A program made the position numbers and the translations under genes. A stretch of 64,000 nucleotides of DNA from Aquirhabdus parva. Its GTDB lineage: Bacteria > Pseudomonadota > Gammaproteobacteria > Pseudomonadales > Moraxellaceae. Position 1 is the first letter of the stretch. Each line of letters begins with the position of its first letter. Shown here piece after piece: positions 52,169-60,920 of this stretch. Where the stretch lies: NCBI RefSeq assembly GCF_003351745.1, contig NZ_CP031222.1, positions 3,702,207-3,766,206 on the forward strand, given 5' to 3'. A model generated the notes under the pieces. That model saw only the letters and a program-made list of their open reading frames with translations. It had not been told where the DNA came from and did not search any database.

Positions 52169-52468
52169 ATGCAAACCAAGAAGGAAAAACCCATGCAAGA
52201 TTATGAAAAAAACGGCCTGATGCTCATTGTCATAGGCGCTTTGATCGGCTTAGGCAAGGTATTAGCGAGTAATGAAGTGTTGACCCTTCGTCTATTGATT
52301 GGCCGGACTTTATTGGGTTCCGGCTCTTCTCTTGTTGCTGGTGCGATTGTTATGCAAATCCCGGATATATCACCCCTTGCCCTTGTCGGTGTTGGCAGTG
52401 CGTTAGGTATTGCAGGCGCTAGTGTGATTGAAGCATGGGTAAGGAAGAGAAGCGGGGTGGGCCAGTGA
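52169..52468 (+). CDS. Phage holin with two candidate starts
   Basis: 99 residues, three probable membrane segments (LMLIVIGALIGLGKVL, LLGSGSSLVAGAIVM, LALVGVGSALGIAGA) and a basic end. There are two in-frame ATGs, at 52169 and 52193, eight codons apart; each has its own ribosome site (AGGAGG and AAGGA). The long form adds four Lys residues. This resembles the lambda S dual start that makes holin and antiholin. Confidence 0.75.
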   Translation: MQTKKEKPMQDYEKNGLMLIVIGALIGLGKVLASNEVLTLRLLIGRTLLGSGSSLVAGAIVMQIPDISPLALVGVGSALGIAGASVIEAWVRKRSGVGQ

Positions 52469-52962
52469 ATACACCTAAACAGCCGATCATTAAGAAAAAT
52501 TGGGTTGCAGGGCTTGTATTGCTTGCAGCTTCTCTTTTGGCGACGATTAGCAGTCATGAGGGCACCCGCTACAAGCCATATTATGATTCTGTGGGGGTGT
52601 TGACAGTCTGCGAAGGTATCACGGGAAAAGGCGTTATTGCTGGCAAAGCGTACACCCGCGCAGAGTGTGATGCTTTGATTCAATCCCGTGTGTTGATTGC
52701 CGGCCAAGGCGTATTGAGTTGCGTCAATGAGCCGATTAATCAAAACGAGTATGAGGCTTATACTGATTTAGCCTATAACATTGGAACGGGCGCGTTTTGT
52801 AAAAGCAGTATTGTGACGTACTTGAACCAAGGCAATCATAAAGAGGCTTGTAATCGTATCTTGCTGTACAACAAAGCCGGAGGCAAAGTGTTGCCGGGTT
52901 TGGTGAGCAGGCGGGCCAAAGAGAACAAGCAATGCTTAACACCTGTTAAGAAGGCCGCATAG
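52465..52962 (+). CDS. SAR-type endolysin (GH24 lysozyme)
   Basis: GTG at 52465 overlaps the holin stop (GTGA); an upstream ATG at 52435 is possible. 165 residues. The N-terminal WVAGLVLLAASLLATI segment is a weakly hydrophobic signal-arrest-release anchor followed at once by the catalytic Glu in SSHEGTRYKPYYDSVGVLTV (E-8aa-D-5aa-T pattern of P22/R21 lysozymes). It would be exported by Sec and released when the membrane depolarises. Confidence 0.88.
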   Translation: MNTPKQPIIKKNWVAGLVLLAASLLATISSHEGTRYKPYYDSVGVLTVCEGITGKGVIAGKAYTRAECDALIQSRVLIAGQGVLSCVNEPINQNEYEAYTDLAYNIGTGAFCKSSIVTYLNQGNHKEACNRILLYNKAGGKVLPGLVSRRAKENKQCLTPVKKAA

Positions 52963-52987
52963 CGTATATGTGAGTCACCTTACACCG

Positions 52988-53014
52988 TGGTACCGTAATT
53001 GATTGCGGTACCAT
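52988..53014. repeat. Inverted repeat between convergent genes
   Basis: TGGTACCG and CGGTACCA are separated by about ten bases, between the rightward endolysin and leftward moron; may act as a weak bidirectional terminator. Confidence 0.45.
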
Positions 53015-53016
53015 GA

Positions 53017-53304
53017 TCAATCATGCCAATTCAAATCAAGATTAACCGGCTCTTCTTTAGGAATGCGTTTAGTTTTTCTGTCAATTTTCCGCACCAAGAA
53101 AAACCCCTGTGCATGTAGCACCGCCCAATCTAACCAAGGGTCATCCCTTGAGGCCAAGAAAACCGCGCAATGATCCTGCAAATCTTTGGTTAGAGGGTAA
53201 GCCGCTTTAAACTCATCTTCATATATCTGTATCTGCTTATTGATATGCAGTTCATCGAGTTTTTTGTTTATTACAGCTCTGGTTAAATTTATGACGGGGC
53301 GCAT
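53017..53304 (-). CDS. Hypothetical minus-strand protein next to the integrase
   Basis: 95 residues, basic and mixed alpha/beta (QGFFLVRKIDRKTKRIPKEE). Transcribed leftward with about 100 bp to the integrase end. No spanin features (no lipobox or long periplasmic helix). Could be a lysogenic-conversion gene; function unknown. Confidence 0.58.
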   Translation of the reverse strand: MRPVINLTRAVINKKLDELHINKQIQIYEDEFKAAYPLTKDLQDHCAVFLASRDDPWLDWAVLHAQGFFLVRKIDRKTKRIPKEEPVNLDLNWHD

Positions 53305-53405
53305 GGTTAAATCTCACTACAATATCGTTAGATAAATCTTACGAAATCGTAATGTCTATTTAAAGTGAATTTAAATCATGAGATTTAAAATCAGATGAGT
53401 AATGC

Positions 53406-54521
53406 TCATAATGTTTCCTCATACTCTAAAACCTTCCCTCGATGTGAAATATTCACATATCGCTCAAGACTGGACCAACTTAGATGCAATGTGACTTGCT
53501 GAATCTGCGGTATGGTCTTGCCTTGTTCTGCAAGCCTTGTCGCCCCTTCATGACGCAAATCATGAAAGCGTAAGTTCTTAATCCCTACCATTCTGCAGGC
53601 GTCACTGAAATAAGTACGAATAGCAGTATTATCTAACGGTAACATTCTATCTTCACCGGGCGCAGCGCCCATTCTTTTTCGTGTCTCTGGATCACGTAGT
53701 AAATCAATTATGCTTTTCGTGTGTTCTGCAATGAGAGCAGCTTTATTGTTGCCGTCTGATCCGTTGGGGTTTTTAAGATTGCGCACCAACCAGTGCCCTT
53801 GTTCCTCGTTATAGTCACTCAGTAGTAAATTGCATATTTCATTTTGACGACGACAAGAATAAATCGCGTACCACATGATTAAGTGCATGGGGTAGTTTGT
53901 GCGGCCGCGTTCCCATGTATCGCGGAAATGGTTTGTTAAGGTTATCAATTCTTCTGTTGTGGGCAGTCTATCTCGGTGCCTGCCCTTTCCTATGGTCCTA
54001 GACTTGCGCAGGCCCTTCATAGCGTGTTCGAGCTCGCGCACGTTGACGACTTCACCCCAGACAAGTTCAGCGTGTTCCATAACGACCTTGGTATATTGCA
54101 GGTCTTGCAGTGCCGTACTCGGCATAATCGCTTTGTACTCGGCTGTGCCTTTGCGTCTCATATTGACATGATCGGCAAAGTCGGAGCGTGTGGCCTTCGA
54201 CATTTTAAGTTTTGCAAAGGGAAATTTTGTGAGCAAAAGAATGCCGTTTCGCTTGGACCTCCCAAACCCGGTTACTTCATCAAGATACTTTTCAAACGCC
54301 TGACCCAGAGTCATGTTATTTTTAATTGCTAGATCAGGATTAAGAATAGATGGGTCGAGTTCTATCTCTGCTTCGCGCTTGGATAGCCAAGTCGTAGCAA
54401 GCGATTTTTTGGAAAACGTGCGTGATTCTGAGTAAGGCTGCAAACCTTCTCTTTTAATGCGTATCTGGGCGGTGTAACGTGTTTCACCCTTTGCATTTTT
54501 TCGGGGTATTACTGATCCCAT
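53406..54521 (-). CDS. Tyrosine-family phage integrase
   Basis: 371 residues. An N-terminal arm-binding domain (IPRKNAKGETRYTAQIRIKR) and a core-binding domain precede the catalytic domain with Arg224 (YSCRRQNEICNL), His320-x-x-Arg323 (FHDLRHEG), His346 (LHLSW) and Tyr355 (LERYVNI). Ends about 190 bp from the attachment core at 54710. It would integrate the phage into the decarboxylase-family gene. The promoter region to the core contains a perfect palindrome GTAAATAATTTAC at 54678-54690, a possible arm site. Confidence 0.93.
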   Translation of the reverse strand: MGSVIPRKNAKGETRYTAQIRIKREGLQPYSESRTFSKKSLATTWLSKREAEIELDPSILNPDLAIKNNMTLGQAFEKYLDEVTGFGRSKRNGILLLTKFPFAKLKMSKATRSDFADHVNMRRKGTAEYKAIMPSTALQDLQYTKVVMEHAELVWGEVVNVRELEHAMKGLRKSRTIGKGRHRDRLPTTEELITLTNHFRDTWERGRTNYPMHLIMWYAIYSCRRQNEICNLLLSDYNEEQGHWLVRNLKNPNGSDGNNKAALIAEHTKSIIDLLRDPETRKRMGAAPGEDRMLPLDNTAIRTYFSDACRMVGIKNLRFHDLRHEGATRLAEQGKTIPQIQQVTLHLSWSSLERYVNISHRGKVLEYEETL

Positions 54522-54677
54522 TTGCTACATACTCGGCTGAATTTTACGTTTTAGTAAATCTGTAGCAACAATGTACCATTAGGACGCAAAAACCCGCAAG
54601 ATAGCAACATGAATACGCAGTATGAAAACGAAAGGAAAAATAATAAAAAATAATGGCTTAAATTTAAATGTATGAAT

Positions 54678-54743
54678 GTAAATAATTTACTTGCGCTTTA
54701 CCCCAACCGATGCAGGCTCGGCGCAATAAAAAAATATAATTGT
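54678..54743. other. Central phage-phage attachment junction
   Basis: The right arm of copy 1 meets the left arm of copy 2 at the core starting at 54710 (ATGCAGGCTCGGCG). The adjacent left sequence is phage DNA rather than the decarboxylase gene, so this is equivalent to attP. Confidence 0.8.
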
Positions 54744-54807
54744 TATAAATAAGACATTTATTGAGTTTTAAAAAAATCATGTAGCAAAGGTGTAGTAACA
54801 CACTGGC

Positions 54808-55062
54808 TTAATTGTTCATGTTAAGCCAGTCTGATTTTGCCTTTTCCGCAGCGGCATCCATTGCTAAGCCTAGATCGACAATAGAAACCATATGTTCGGC
54901 TTTGTGGCCTTGTTTAATGGCCGGGTAGGGTAAGCCCTGCTTGTTTGCCAAGCGTTTAGCCTGCGTCTCATCCATGCCTAAATCCCATGTATCAAGCGCT
55001 TGACGTAGCGTAATCATAGGCGACTTAAATTTAAGTGCAAGTAAAAAATAACTATCGGACAT
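54808..55062 (-). CDS. PrtN-like protein, copy 2
   Basis: Same 84-residue protein as the first prophage's attachment-proximal gene. Lies about 100 bp from the phage-phage junction and so is the excisionase candidate for this copy. Confidence 0.65.
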   Translation of the reverse strand: MSDSYFLLALKFKSPMITLRQALDTWDLGMDETQAKRLANKQGLPYPAIKQGHKAEHMVSIVDLGLAMDAAAEKAKSDWLNMNN

Positions 55063-55310
55063 TATTCATTCTCCTCGCGTTTATCTGCTTTCAATTTCAG
55101 TTCCGCTTTGGCTTTCTCAAGCCGCTTTAATTCATATTCCAACCGCTCGGCATACCAGAACATAGGATATGTCGTGTAGCCGCCTCGGTAGGTTCCCCGT
55201 TCTAGCCAAACAAAACAGGGGTATTCTTTAGGGTCTTTGCCAGTTGGGAACATCTCAAGATGACTGTTTTTAAACCGACTCCAACCCCTCTTAGTTTTAA
55301 GTAGGTGCAT
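55062..55310 (-). CDS. Hypothetical early protein, copy 2
   Basis: Same 82-residue Lys/Glu-tailed protein as in copy 1. Confidence 0.68.
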   Translation of the reverse strand: MHLLKTKRGWSRFKNSHLEMFPTGKDPKEYPCFVWLERGTYRGGYTTYPMFWYAERLEYELKRLEKAKAELKLKADKREENE

Positions 55311-55539
55311 GGGGCTTATCCTTAATGAGTGCGAATAGCTCAGTTAGTGCATTATTAATATCAGTCAAAAACGCAATATTAATGTCAGTTAAACTTGCAT
55401 CCATTACTTTATGAATCGCCCCCTCAAGCTCTGCTATGCGCTCATCTTGAAGTATTAAAATTTCTAATGTCTCTGGTTTTGTGATCCCAGCATCCATCCA
55501 CTTTATTTTCAGTTCACGCAATCTGATTGAGTTACTCAT
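55297..55539 (-). CDS. Hypothetical helical early protein, copy 2
   Basis: Same 80-residue protein as in copy 1; the ATG at 55539 gives the ATGA overlap. Confidence 0.68.
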   Translation of the reverse strand: MSNSIRLRELKIKWMDAGITKPETLEILILQDERIAELEGAIHKVMDASLTDINIAFLTDINNALTELFALIKDKPHAPT

Positions 55540-55919
55540 GATTCGCACCCGACAGGCGGCTTAGGCGGAAAACACTTTGGTTTTGGATGCCATAGACCTT
55601 TTTCATATTGGACATTTAGGTACCAAATAGCTGTATTTGGATAGTTCTCGGTGATAGCCCACAAGTAGCCGCATTCATCTGTATCTGCTTCTGTCGGCAA
55701 CCGATCAGCTATATTCACCCATTCACTTTCAACAATAATTGAATCCAGTTTGGCCGCTTGCCATGCCTCAAATGCTAGTTTTGTCTCATGGGCAATGTAG
55801 ACGGCACCAATGTTTTTAGCTTTCTTAAATACATTGCTGTAAAAAGTGGCTAATTTTTCATAAGCGGTAGTGGTCTTAAACCAAGCTTCAAACCGTTGTT
55901 GTTCTAATGGGTTGCTCAT
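55536..55919 (-). CDS. DUF551-like protein, copy 2
   Basis: Same 127-residue protein as in copy 1. Confidence 0.65.
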   Translation of the reverse strand: MSNPLEQQRFEAWFKTTTAYEKLATFYSNVFKKAKNIGAVYIAHETKLAFEAWQAAKLDSIIVESEWVNIADRLPTEADTDECGYLWAITENYPNTAIWYLNVQYEKGLWHPKPKCFPPKPPVGCES

Positions 55920-56551
55920 GATTGCACCTCGTTAGGACGGCCTTTGAGTGGTTGCCAATGAGAGACGGTACCCATAACAGCCATGTTCATTTCTGGGCCG
56001 TCCTCATAGCTGTACCAGTCTGCAGGCCAATAAAGCATGTCTGAGTCATCGTCGTATACTGCTTCGCCTTCATATGGCCGTTCAGAGCTACAAACTACGC
56101 TCTTTTCAGAGACCCAAAAAGCAACACGTTGTCTGAAACCATCCCAGATCAAAACATCATCCTCATTGTCCGGGTATCGGTCCTTAGTGCTGATCCAAGA
56201 ATCAGACTCAAAATCAATCCACTCAATGCCTAGAATGTCTTTGATGCTTTCGAGCGCTTGGCCTGCAGACGTGTCTTTGCATTTGTTGCTTCTTATGTTC
56301 TGCAAGTGGCGCAAGAGAACAGTTTGAATTTTTGCTAGATCAGTTTCATCCGATGCAGGCGCAGCAGCTTCAACACCTTTTATTGCCCAATTGGCCGGGC
56401 AATTGGTACATGATCGAAAATCATTGCCTTTGTGTGTGCAGCTTAAAGACAGTGTTTGGCTTGTTTTTCCGCACCTGTCTAAGCACTGCGCGTTATGCTC
56501 AGTGATTAGGGATGTGAGGCGTATTACTTCGGCTTTATGATTGATACTCAC
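55916..56551 (-). CDS. DUF551-domain protein, copy 2
   Basis: Same 211-residue protein with Cys pairs and DUF551 half. Confidence 0.7.
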   Translation of the reverse strand: MSINHKAEVIRLTSLITEHNAQCLDRCGKTSQTLSLSCTHKGNDFRSCTNCPANWAIKGVEAAAPASDETDLAKIQTVLLRHLQNIRSNKCKDTSAGQALESIKDILGIEWIDFESDSWISTKDRYPDNEDDVLIWDGFRQRVAFWVSEKSVVCSSERPYEGEAVYDDDSDMLYWPADWYSYEDGPEMNMAVMGTVSHWQPLKGRPNEVQS

Positions 56552-57096
56552 AATTGCACCTCCACTGCTGGCGATGCGCCCTCCTGGTACTCATACACCA
56601 CTTCCCAAGTCGGGTGACACCAGTGAACCTTACGAATAGGATCATCATCAAAGACAATCCCAACATAGGCGGCGCGGGTTTTGGTTACGCGGCCTTTGCG
56701 ACCCTTAAAATGCGCCACTGTATCTTTTTGGATTTTTAGGCCGTAGGTCTGATTGATATAATCAAACATAGGGTCATGATGACGTTGTACCCAAGTGCAG
56801 TAAGGCCCATCTTCGGTATCAAAAATGCACAAAATAAACCATCCTTCACCCGCAGGCTTTGATGGTTGCCATTCGGTAAAACCATCTAAATCGCCTTCCA
56901 TATAGCGATTAAATAACTCTTCCGCGTCGCCTTCGAGGAAAATGGTTTGTTCACCAGTTAATTGCTGGTCTTTAAGCCACGCCTTCCAAAGTTGCGACGG
57001 TACAACTTCGCCACCGTCAAATTCAGGGAAGTCCGGGTGGTACCAAAAGCCGCCCTCACCGCGCACGACTGGCGCGGGTTGTATTAAGTGAGTCAT
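56548..57096 (-). CDS. Hypothetical early protein, copy 2
   Basis: Same 182-residue Trp/Tyr-rich protein as in copy 1. Confidence 0.66.
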   Translation of the reverse strand: MTHLIQPAPVVRGEGGFWYHPDFPEFDGGEVVPSQLWKAWLKDQQLTGEQTIFLEGDAEELFNRYMEGDLDGFTEWQPSKPAGEGWFILCIFDTEDGPYCTWVQRHHDPMFDYINQTYGLKIQKDTVAHFKGRKGRVTKTRAAYVGIVFDDDPIRKVHWCHPTWEVVYEYQEGASPAVEVQL

Positions 57097-57098
57097 GA

Positions 57099-57503
57099 TT
57101 AGCCCCGCGCCGTAGGCAAAATTTGCAGCAGCGTGTCGATAATTTCTCGAAGTGCTGGAAATTCCGGCTGGTTTGCTTCATCAAATACGGCTTCGGCTCT
57201 TTGATTGCCATACTCAACTATTTTCTTAACAATTGAATCAATATCAAAGGACGGTTCAATATCCAAAGATTCGATGCGATCCTCAAGTAACACAAGAGCG
57301 TCGTGTTCTGCATCTTCTTCGATACTGAATTTTTTAGCCCGGCAATCGTCATAGTTTGAGTCATCTTCCTCTTCATCATATTCCGCGCTCTCTAAAGAGG
57401 CTTGGACATCTTGAAGTGCCGCAAATGCTGGATGACTTGGCGTAACGTGGAGGCGTGCATAGGTCAAGCGTTCAACAGCATCATTAAAATGTGCATTCAT
57501 CAT
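57099..57503 (-). CDS. Hypothetical acidic protein, copy 2
   Basis: Same 134-residue acidic protein, one-base overlap with the clamp. Confidence 0.66.
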   Translation of the reverse strand: MMNAHFNDAVERLTYARLHVTPSHPAFAALQDVQASLESAEYDEEEDDSNYDDCRAKKFSIEEDAEHDALVLLEDRIESLDIEPSFDIDSIVKKIVEYGNQRAEAVFDEANQPEFPALREIIDTLLQILPTARG

Positions 57504-58633
57504 TAAGCCCTCATGGGTGATAAAGTTATTTGACAGTCCGCACCGTCAACAGGTTCAAAACGTAGTGCTGCGTGTGAATCTGCAGGCATGAAGATTTTCA
57601 CGTCCTCGCTATCAATGAATTTCATGGCATCGAGCACGTAATCACGATCAATACAGATCGTGTGATCTAGGTTTTCGGTAAGAGTAGCTATGCACTCTTC
57701 GTTACCGCTTCCGCTTCCGTGTCTCTCGGTGTAATTAACAAGTAGGCGATCTTTGCAAGGGGTAATGGCGATGGCGCAGAAACTCTTGCTTGAGTCGGCT
57801 ATGTAGCCCGCAGTGGCAATTTCAACCGCTTGAGTGAGCTCATGGCGGTTTAGGACCGTATTAAAATCCCCTCTTGGAACAATGCGCTTCCAATCAGGGT
57901 ATTTACCGTCAATTAGCTTGGTTGTGAGTTTTACGCGGTCTACGGTGAAACTGGCTGTACTGCGCTGTAATTGCAGGCAGCAAGCTTTTTCTTTTGCATT
58001 TGAGATTAACTGCACAATAGTCTTAACAGTCGGTGCAGGGATGATTAGAGAGGCAGCAACACCCGTTGTAATGGGTAGGCTAAAGCTGGCGAGGCGATGA
58101 CCATTAGATGCAATTAACGTAATTGAATCTTTATCCATTTGAAGGGCTACCCCGGTGAGGTAGTACCGGACATCGTTATGAGCGACAAAAGGCAGAACGG
58201 CTTTTAAGGCAGACGTAAAGTCTTTTGGGTCCTCAAGATCAAGTTGCGCGACCTGTTTAACATCACGATCAATCGACGGTAAATCCTCAACTAAGGCCGT
58301 CTGCAGCGTTAAAGCCGCTTTGCCGCATTCAATGTGTAGCGTGCGGTTTTCATCTAAGAAAATATTGATCGGCTTAGAGCGAGTAGACAGGCGCTTAATG
58401 ATGTTGGTGAAGGCGTAGTTATTGACAGCACATGAGCCCTCTTTAAACTCACCATCAAGCGTCCGGGATGTCTCTATCTCAATTTCTGTATTGGTGCCCC
58501 GCATAGTTAAAACGCCATGACTCACAGTCAAAGCAACATTGCTTAGGATCGGCATAGTTGATTTTGTGTGAATGGCCGGTGATAACGCGGCAAGGTCAGA
58601 GGCAATCTGTGTGCCTAAGATTGTGATATTCAT
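57503..58633 (-). CDS. Phage beta sliding clamp, copy 2
   Basis: Same 376-residue clamp as in copy 1, all three domain signatures intact. Confidence 0.9.
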   Translation of the reverse strand: MNITILGTQIASDLAALSPAIHTKSTMPILSNVALTVSHGVLTMRGTNTEIEIETSRTLDGEFKEGSCAVNNYAFTNIIKRLSTRSKPINIFLDENRTLHIECGKAALTLQTALVEDLPSIDRDVKQVAQLDLEDPKDFTSALKAVLPFVAHNDVRYYLTGVALQMDKDSITLIASNGHRLASFSLPITTGVAASLIIPAPTVKTIVQLISNAKEKACCLQLQRSTASFTVDRVKLTTKLIDGKYPDWKRIVPRGDFNTVLNRHELTQAVEIATAGYIADSSKSFCAIAITPCKDRLLVNYTERHGSGSGNEECIATLTENLDHTICIDRDYVLDAMKFIDSEDVKIFMPADSHAALRFEPVDGADCQITLSPMRA

Positions 58634-58962
58634 TAAGCTGCGACCCCTTCAGTTTTATGAAACTTTGCCTTAGTGATGATTTTTTTTGCATGATCCAAAG
58701 CAAAACAGCCATAAATGCCGCGAGGCTCAAAAACTGAAACCAAAGCTTCCAGCGCTTCAAGAAGTTCCGGCGCTGTAGCAATAAGCTGCGCATTGCTTGC
58801 TTGCACACCGTCAGGATGTTCGCAACCGTAAATCGTTGAAATGCGCGTACCTAAATAGCGTTCGCTATTACTGACAGGGCGAATTTCTGCAATTGAATTT
58901 GTGCATTGTTCGTGGGGATGGTCAAAGCAGGCCACCCAAGGTCCGGGGGTATGCTTATTCAT
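58633..58962 (-). CDS. HTPGPW-type protein, copy 2
   Basis: Same 109-residue protein as in copy 1. Confidence 0.7.
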   Translation of the reverse strand: MNKHTPGPWVACFDHPHEQCTNSIAEIRPVSNSERYLGTRISTIYGCEHPDGVQASNAQLIATAPELLEALEALVSVFEPRGIYGCFALDHAKKIITKAKFHKTEGVAA

Positions 58963-59243
58963 AGATGTACCCCAACAGCACAGGCCCCGATGTAGAGGCC
59001 AAGGAAAACAAGAAAAACACCGATAATCACCAAACCGTTACCGCCTGACTCTGGATCAATTTGAGGCTGTGCAAAGTCGGGGGCTTGTAAGCGCTGTGTG
59101 CAAATCTGATCGATACGCTCAAAATCGATATCTTTGATCGGGTTTGGTTGATTGGTAATGGAAATATCTTTTACCGGGTTTGGTGTGGCTATGAGATCGA
59201 TTCCCTCAAGAAATTCTTGTAAATCGCTTTCAAACTTATCCAT
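58959..59243 (-). CDS. Small membrane protein of the left operon, copy 2
   Basis: Same 94-residue single-span protein as in copy 1. Confidence 0.68.
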   Translation of the reverse strand: MDKFESDLQEFLEGIDLIATPNPVKDISITNQPNPIKDIDFERIDQICTQRLQAPDFAQPQIDPESGGNGLVIIGVFLVFLGLYIGACAVGVHL

Positions 59244-59340
59244 AATATTTTTACTCCAACACTATTTGGGGTCATGCCCTTGGTTGCTAGAACAACGTAA
59301 GGGCTTTTTATGGGTCGCTGTATGCGTCCTAATGCAACAA

Positions 59341-59396
59341 ATTAAACCATCGGTTTAATATTAAATCAACGGTTAAATTAAACCGTTGGTTTAACT
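59341..59396. promoter_or_regulatory. Left operator and pL, copy 2
   Basis: The three TTAAACC-N3-GGTTTAA sites recur, centred at 59350, 59370 and 59387. Confidence 0.73.
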
Positions 59397-59526
59397 GGTT
59401 ACAAAATGATCAATAGATAAGCGATGGACAAAGAAAAGCCCACTGTAGAAAGTGGGCTATGTGTTGAATGTAATTTAAGATTTTTTGCTTAAAATATCAT
59501 CGATCTTAGGGTAAGTCGGGTAAAGA

Positions 59527-60258
59527 TTATTTTTTGCGGGGGAGTGGGTTTTGTACATCGAAGGCATAACCAAGCACGATAAACCGCTGTTCTTTAATTT
59601 GCTCTGCAGTAAGTCTTTCTTCCGGGTACTCTTCGGCGTTCTTGCTAACAACACGTAAGCCGCCAAGCGGTAGATTATATAAATACTTAAATTTAAAAGC
59701 CCCGTCATGCTCAATCGCATAAACGCAACCATCTACAATCTTTGTGTCGCTTAAGTCTACATATACCGTCGCTTTATCCTTAATTTCTGGATAATTTGAA
59801 TTGCCTACCGCAGTCATTGCCGCCGCGCTTGCAGGGTCTACTCCATAACTCTTTAATGTTGAACGACTTAACCAAAGTCGTCGTGTTTCATTTTTCAAAG
59901 CCTCTCCTGTTGCGCCTGATCCACAAGCTAATAAAAAATCCTTATAAAATGGAATGGCTATGTCGTCGTCGTCCATTTCCGTATCGTTATCCCATGCGAG
60001 GACCGGGGTCACGATGTTTTCTTCTATTGGTATGCCGTCGGGAAGCATTGGCCCTTGACCATCTAGTAACCATCCAGAATTTACACCCGTCAACTTGGCA
60101 AGTTCGGAAAGTGTGTCGTTTGAAATCTTCCCCTTTTTCCAATTCGTAGCGGCTTGCGCAGAAAAGCCAAGCAGGATTGCAGCCCGCGACCAAGAGAGCC
60201 CTTTGTGATCAAGGGCTAGTTTAATTCTGTCCTGTAGCAGGGCTGGTGTAGATGTCAT
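59527..60258 (-). CDS. CI-like repressor, copy 2
   Basis: Same 243-residue HTH/S24 protein. With two identical repressor genes and 12 operator sites in the cell, repressor dose and site number both double. Confidence 0.9.
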   Translation of the reverse strand: MTSTPALLQDRIKLALDHKGLSWSRAAILLGFSAQAATNWKKGKISNDTLSELAKLTGVNSGWLLDGQGPMLPDGIPIEENIVTPVLAWDNDTEMDDDDIAIPFYKDFLLACGSGATGEALKNETRRLWLSRSTLKSYGVDPASAAAMTAVGNSNYPEIKDKATVYVDLSDTKIVDGCVYAIEHDGAFKFKYLYNLPLGGLRVVSKNAEEYPEERLTAEQIKEQRFIVLGYAFDVQNPLPRKK

Positions 60259-60272
60259 GTTAACTCCAATGC

Positions 60273-60359
60273 GTTAAACCGCAGGTTTATATTCTGAGTA
60301 TTTATAAAACGAAAAGGAATAAACCGCTAGTTGCATTTTTATTAAACCAATGGTTTAAT
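60273..60359. promoter_or_regulatory. Right operator and pR, copy 2
   Basis: Sites centred at 60282, 60327 and 60350; pR TTGCAT-17-TTTAAT is conserved. Confidence 0.73.
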
Positions 60360-60391
60360 AATTTGCGGATTAATTAAATTGGAAATTTAAC

Positions 60392-60673
60392 ATGTCATCA
60401 CAAAAACAAGTTTCAGCCCTTGAAAAAGCTATTGCTGCGGTAGGTGGTCAAGCAAACGCGGCGGCAATTTGTAATATCAGTGTTGCGGCCATTGGCCGTT
60501 GGGTTAAGCGAGGGCATTTACCACGGACGGAGTACACAGGCGAAACGAACTATGCAGAATTGCTTGCTCAAAGCGTTACAGCCCAACAGGATTCTTTCAC
60601 CTCTGAATGGCTATTAGAGCACGCAAACCCTAGCAAGGTTTATAAACCCCAAAGCCTCGCGCTTGTTGGTTAA
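60392..60673 (+). CDS. Cro/YdaS-like protein, copy 2
   Basis: Same 93-residue HTH protein as in copy 1. Confidence 0.8.
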   Translation: MSSQKQVSALEKAIAAVGGQANAAAICNISVAAIGRWVKRGHLPRTEYTGETNYAELLAQSVTAQQDSFTSEWLLEHANPSKVYKPQSLALVG

Positions 60674-60686
60674 GGCGGTGCAGATC

Positions 60687-60920
60687 ATGAGCACTTCTGG
60701 ACAAGCCGCCGCAATTTTGCAGGCCCTTAAAAATGGCGAATCAATAACGCAAGCTGAGGCTATCCCCCGGTTTAGTTGCTATCGGCTGGCCGCGCGTATC
60801 AATGAACTACGTGCAGCAGGGCATAAGATCGTAACGCAGCATGAGCGCATTAACGGCGGTTCGTTTGGTCGTTATGTATTGGCCGATGATTCTGTTAAGG
60901 CTGGTGCAACCAATGAATAG
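60687..60920 (+). CDS. HTH-domain protein, copy 2
   Basis: Same 77-residue protein as in copy 1. Confidence 0.7.
   Translation: MSTSGQAAAILQALKNGESITQAEAIPRFSCYRLAARINELRAAGHKIVTQHERINGGSFGRYVLADDSVKAGATNE

Larger units (their letters stand above)
18027..54709 (+). mobile_element. P22-like prophage, copy 1 (complete, 36,683 bp)
   Basis: Bounded by matching attachment sequences at 18027 and 54710. Contains all expected modules: integrase, repressor/Cro with operators, replication, Q-like antiterminator, terminase, P22-type portal/coat, tail accessory and ejection proteins, fibres, holin and endolysin. No tail tape measure or sheath gene is present, consistent with a short-tailed virion. No gene in the structural modules other than the hub-like gene looks broken, so it may be inducible. 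Confidence 0.95.

Noticed and set aside
52963-53016. Search for Rz/Rz1 spanin genes after the endolysin
   Set aside because: No frame with a membrane helix plus periplasmic coiled coil or lipobox was found; the next gene is on the other strand.
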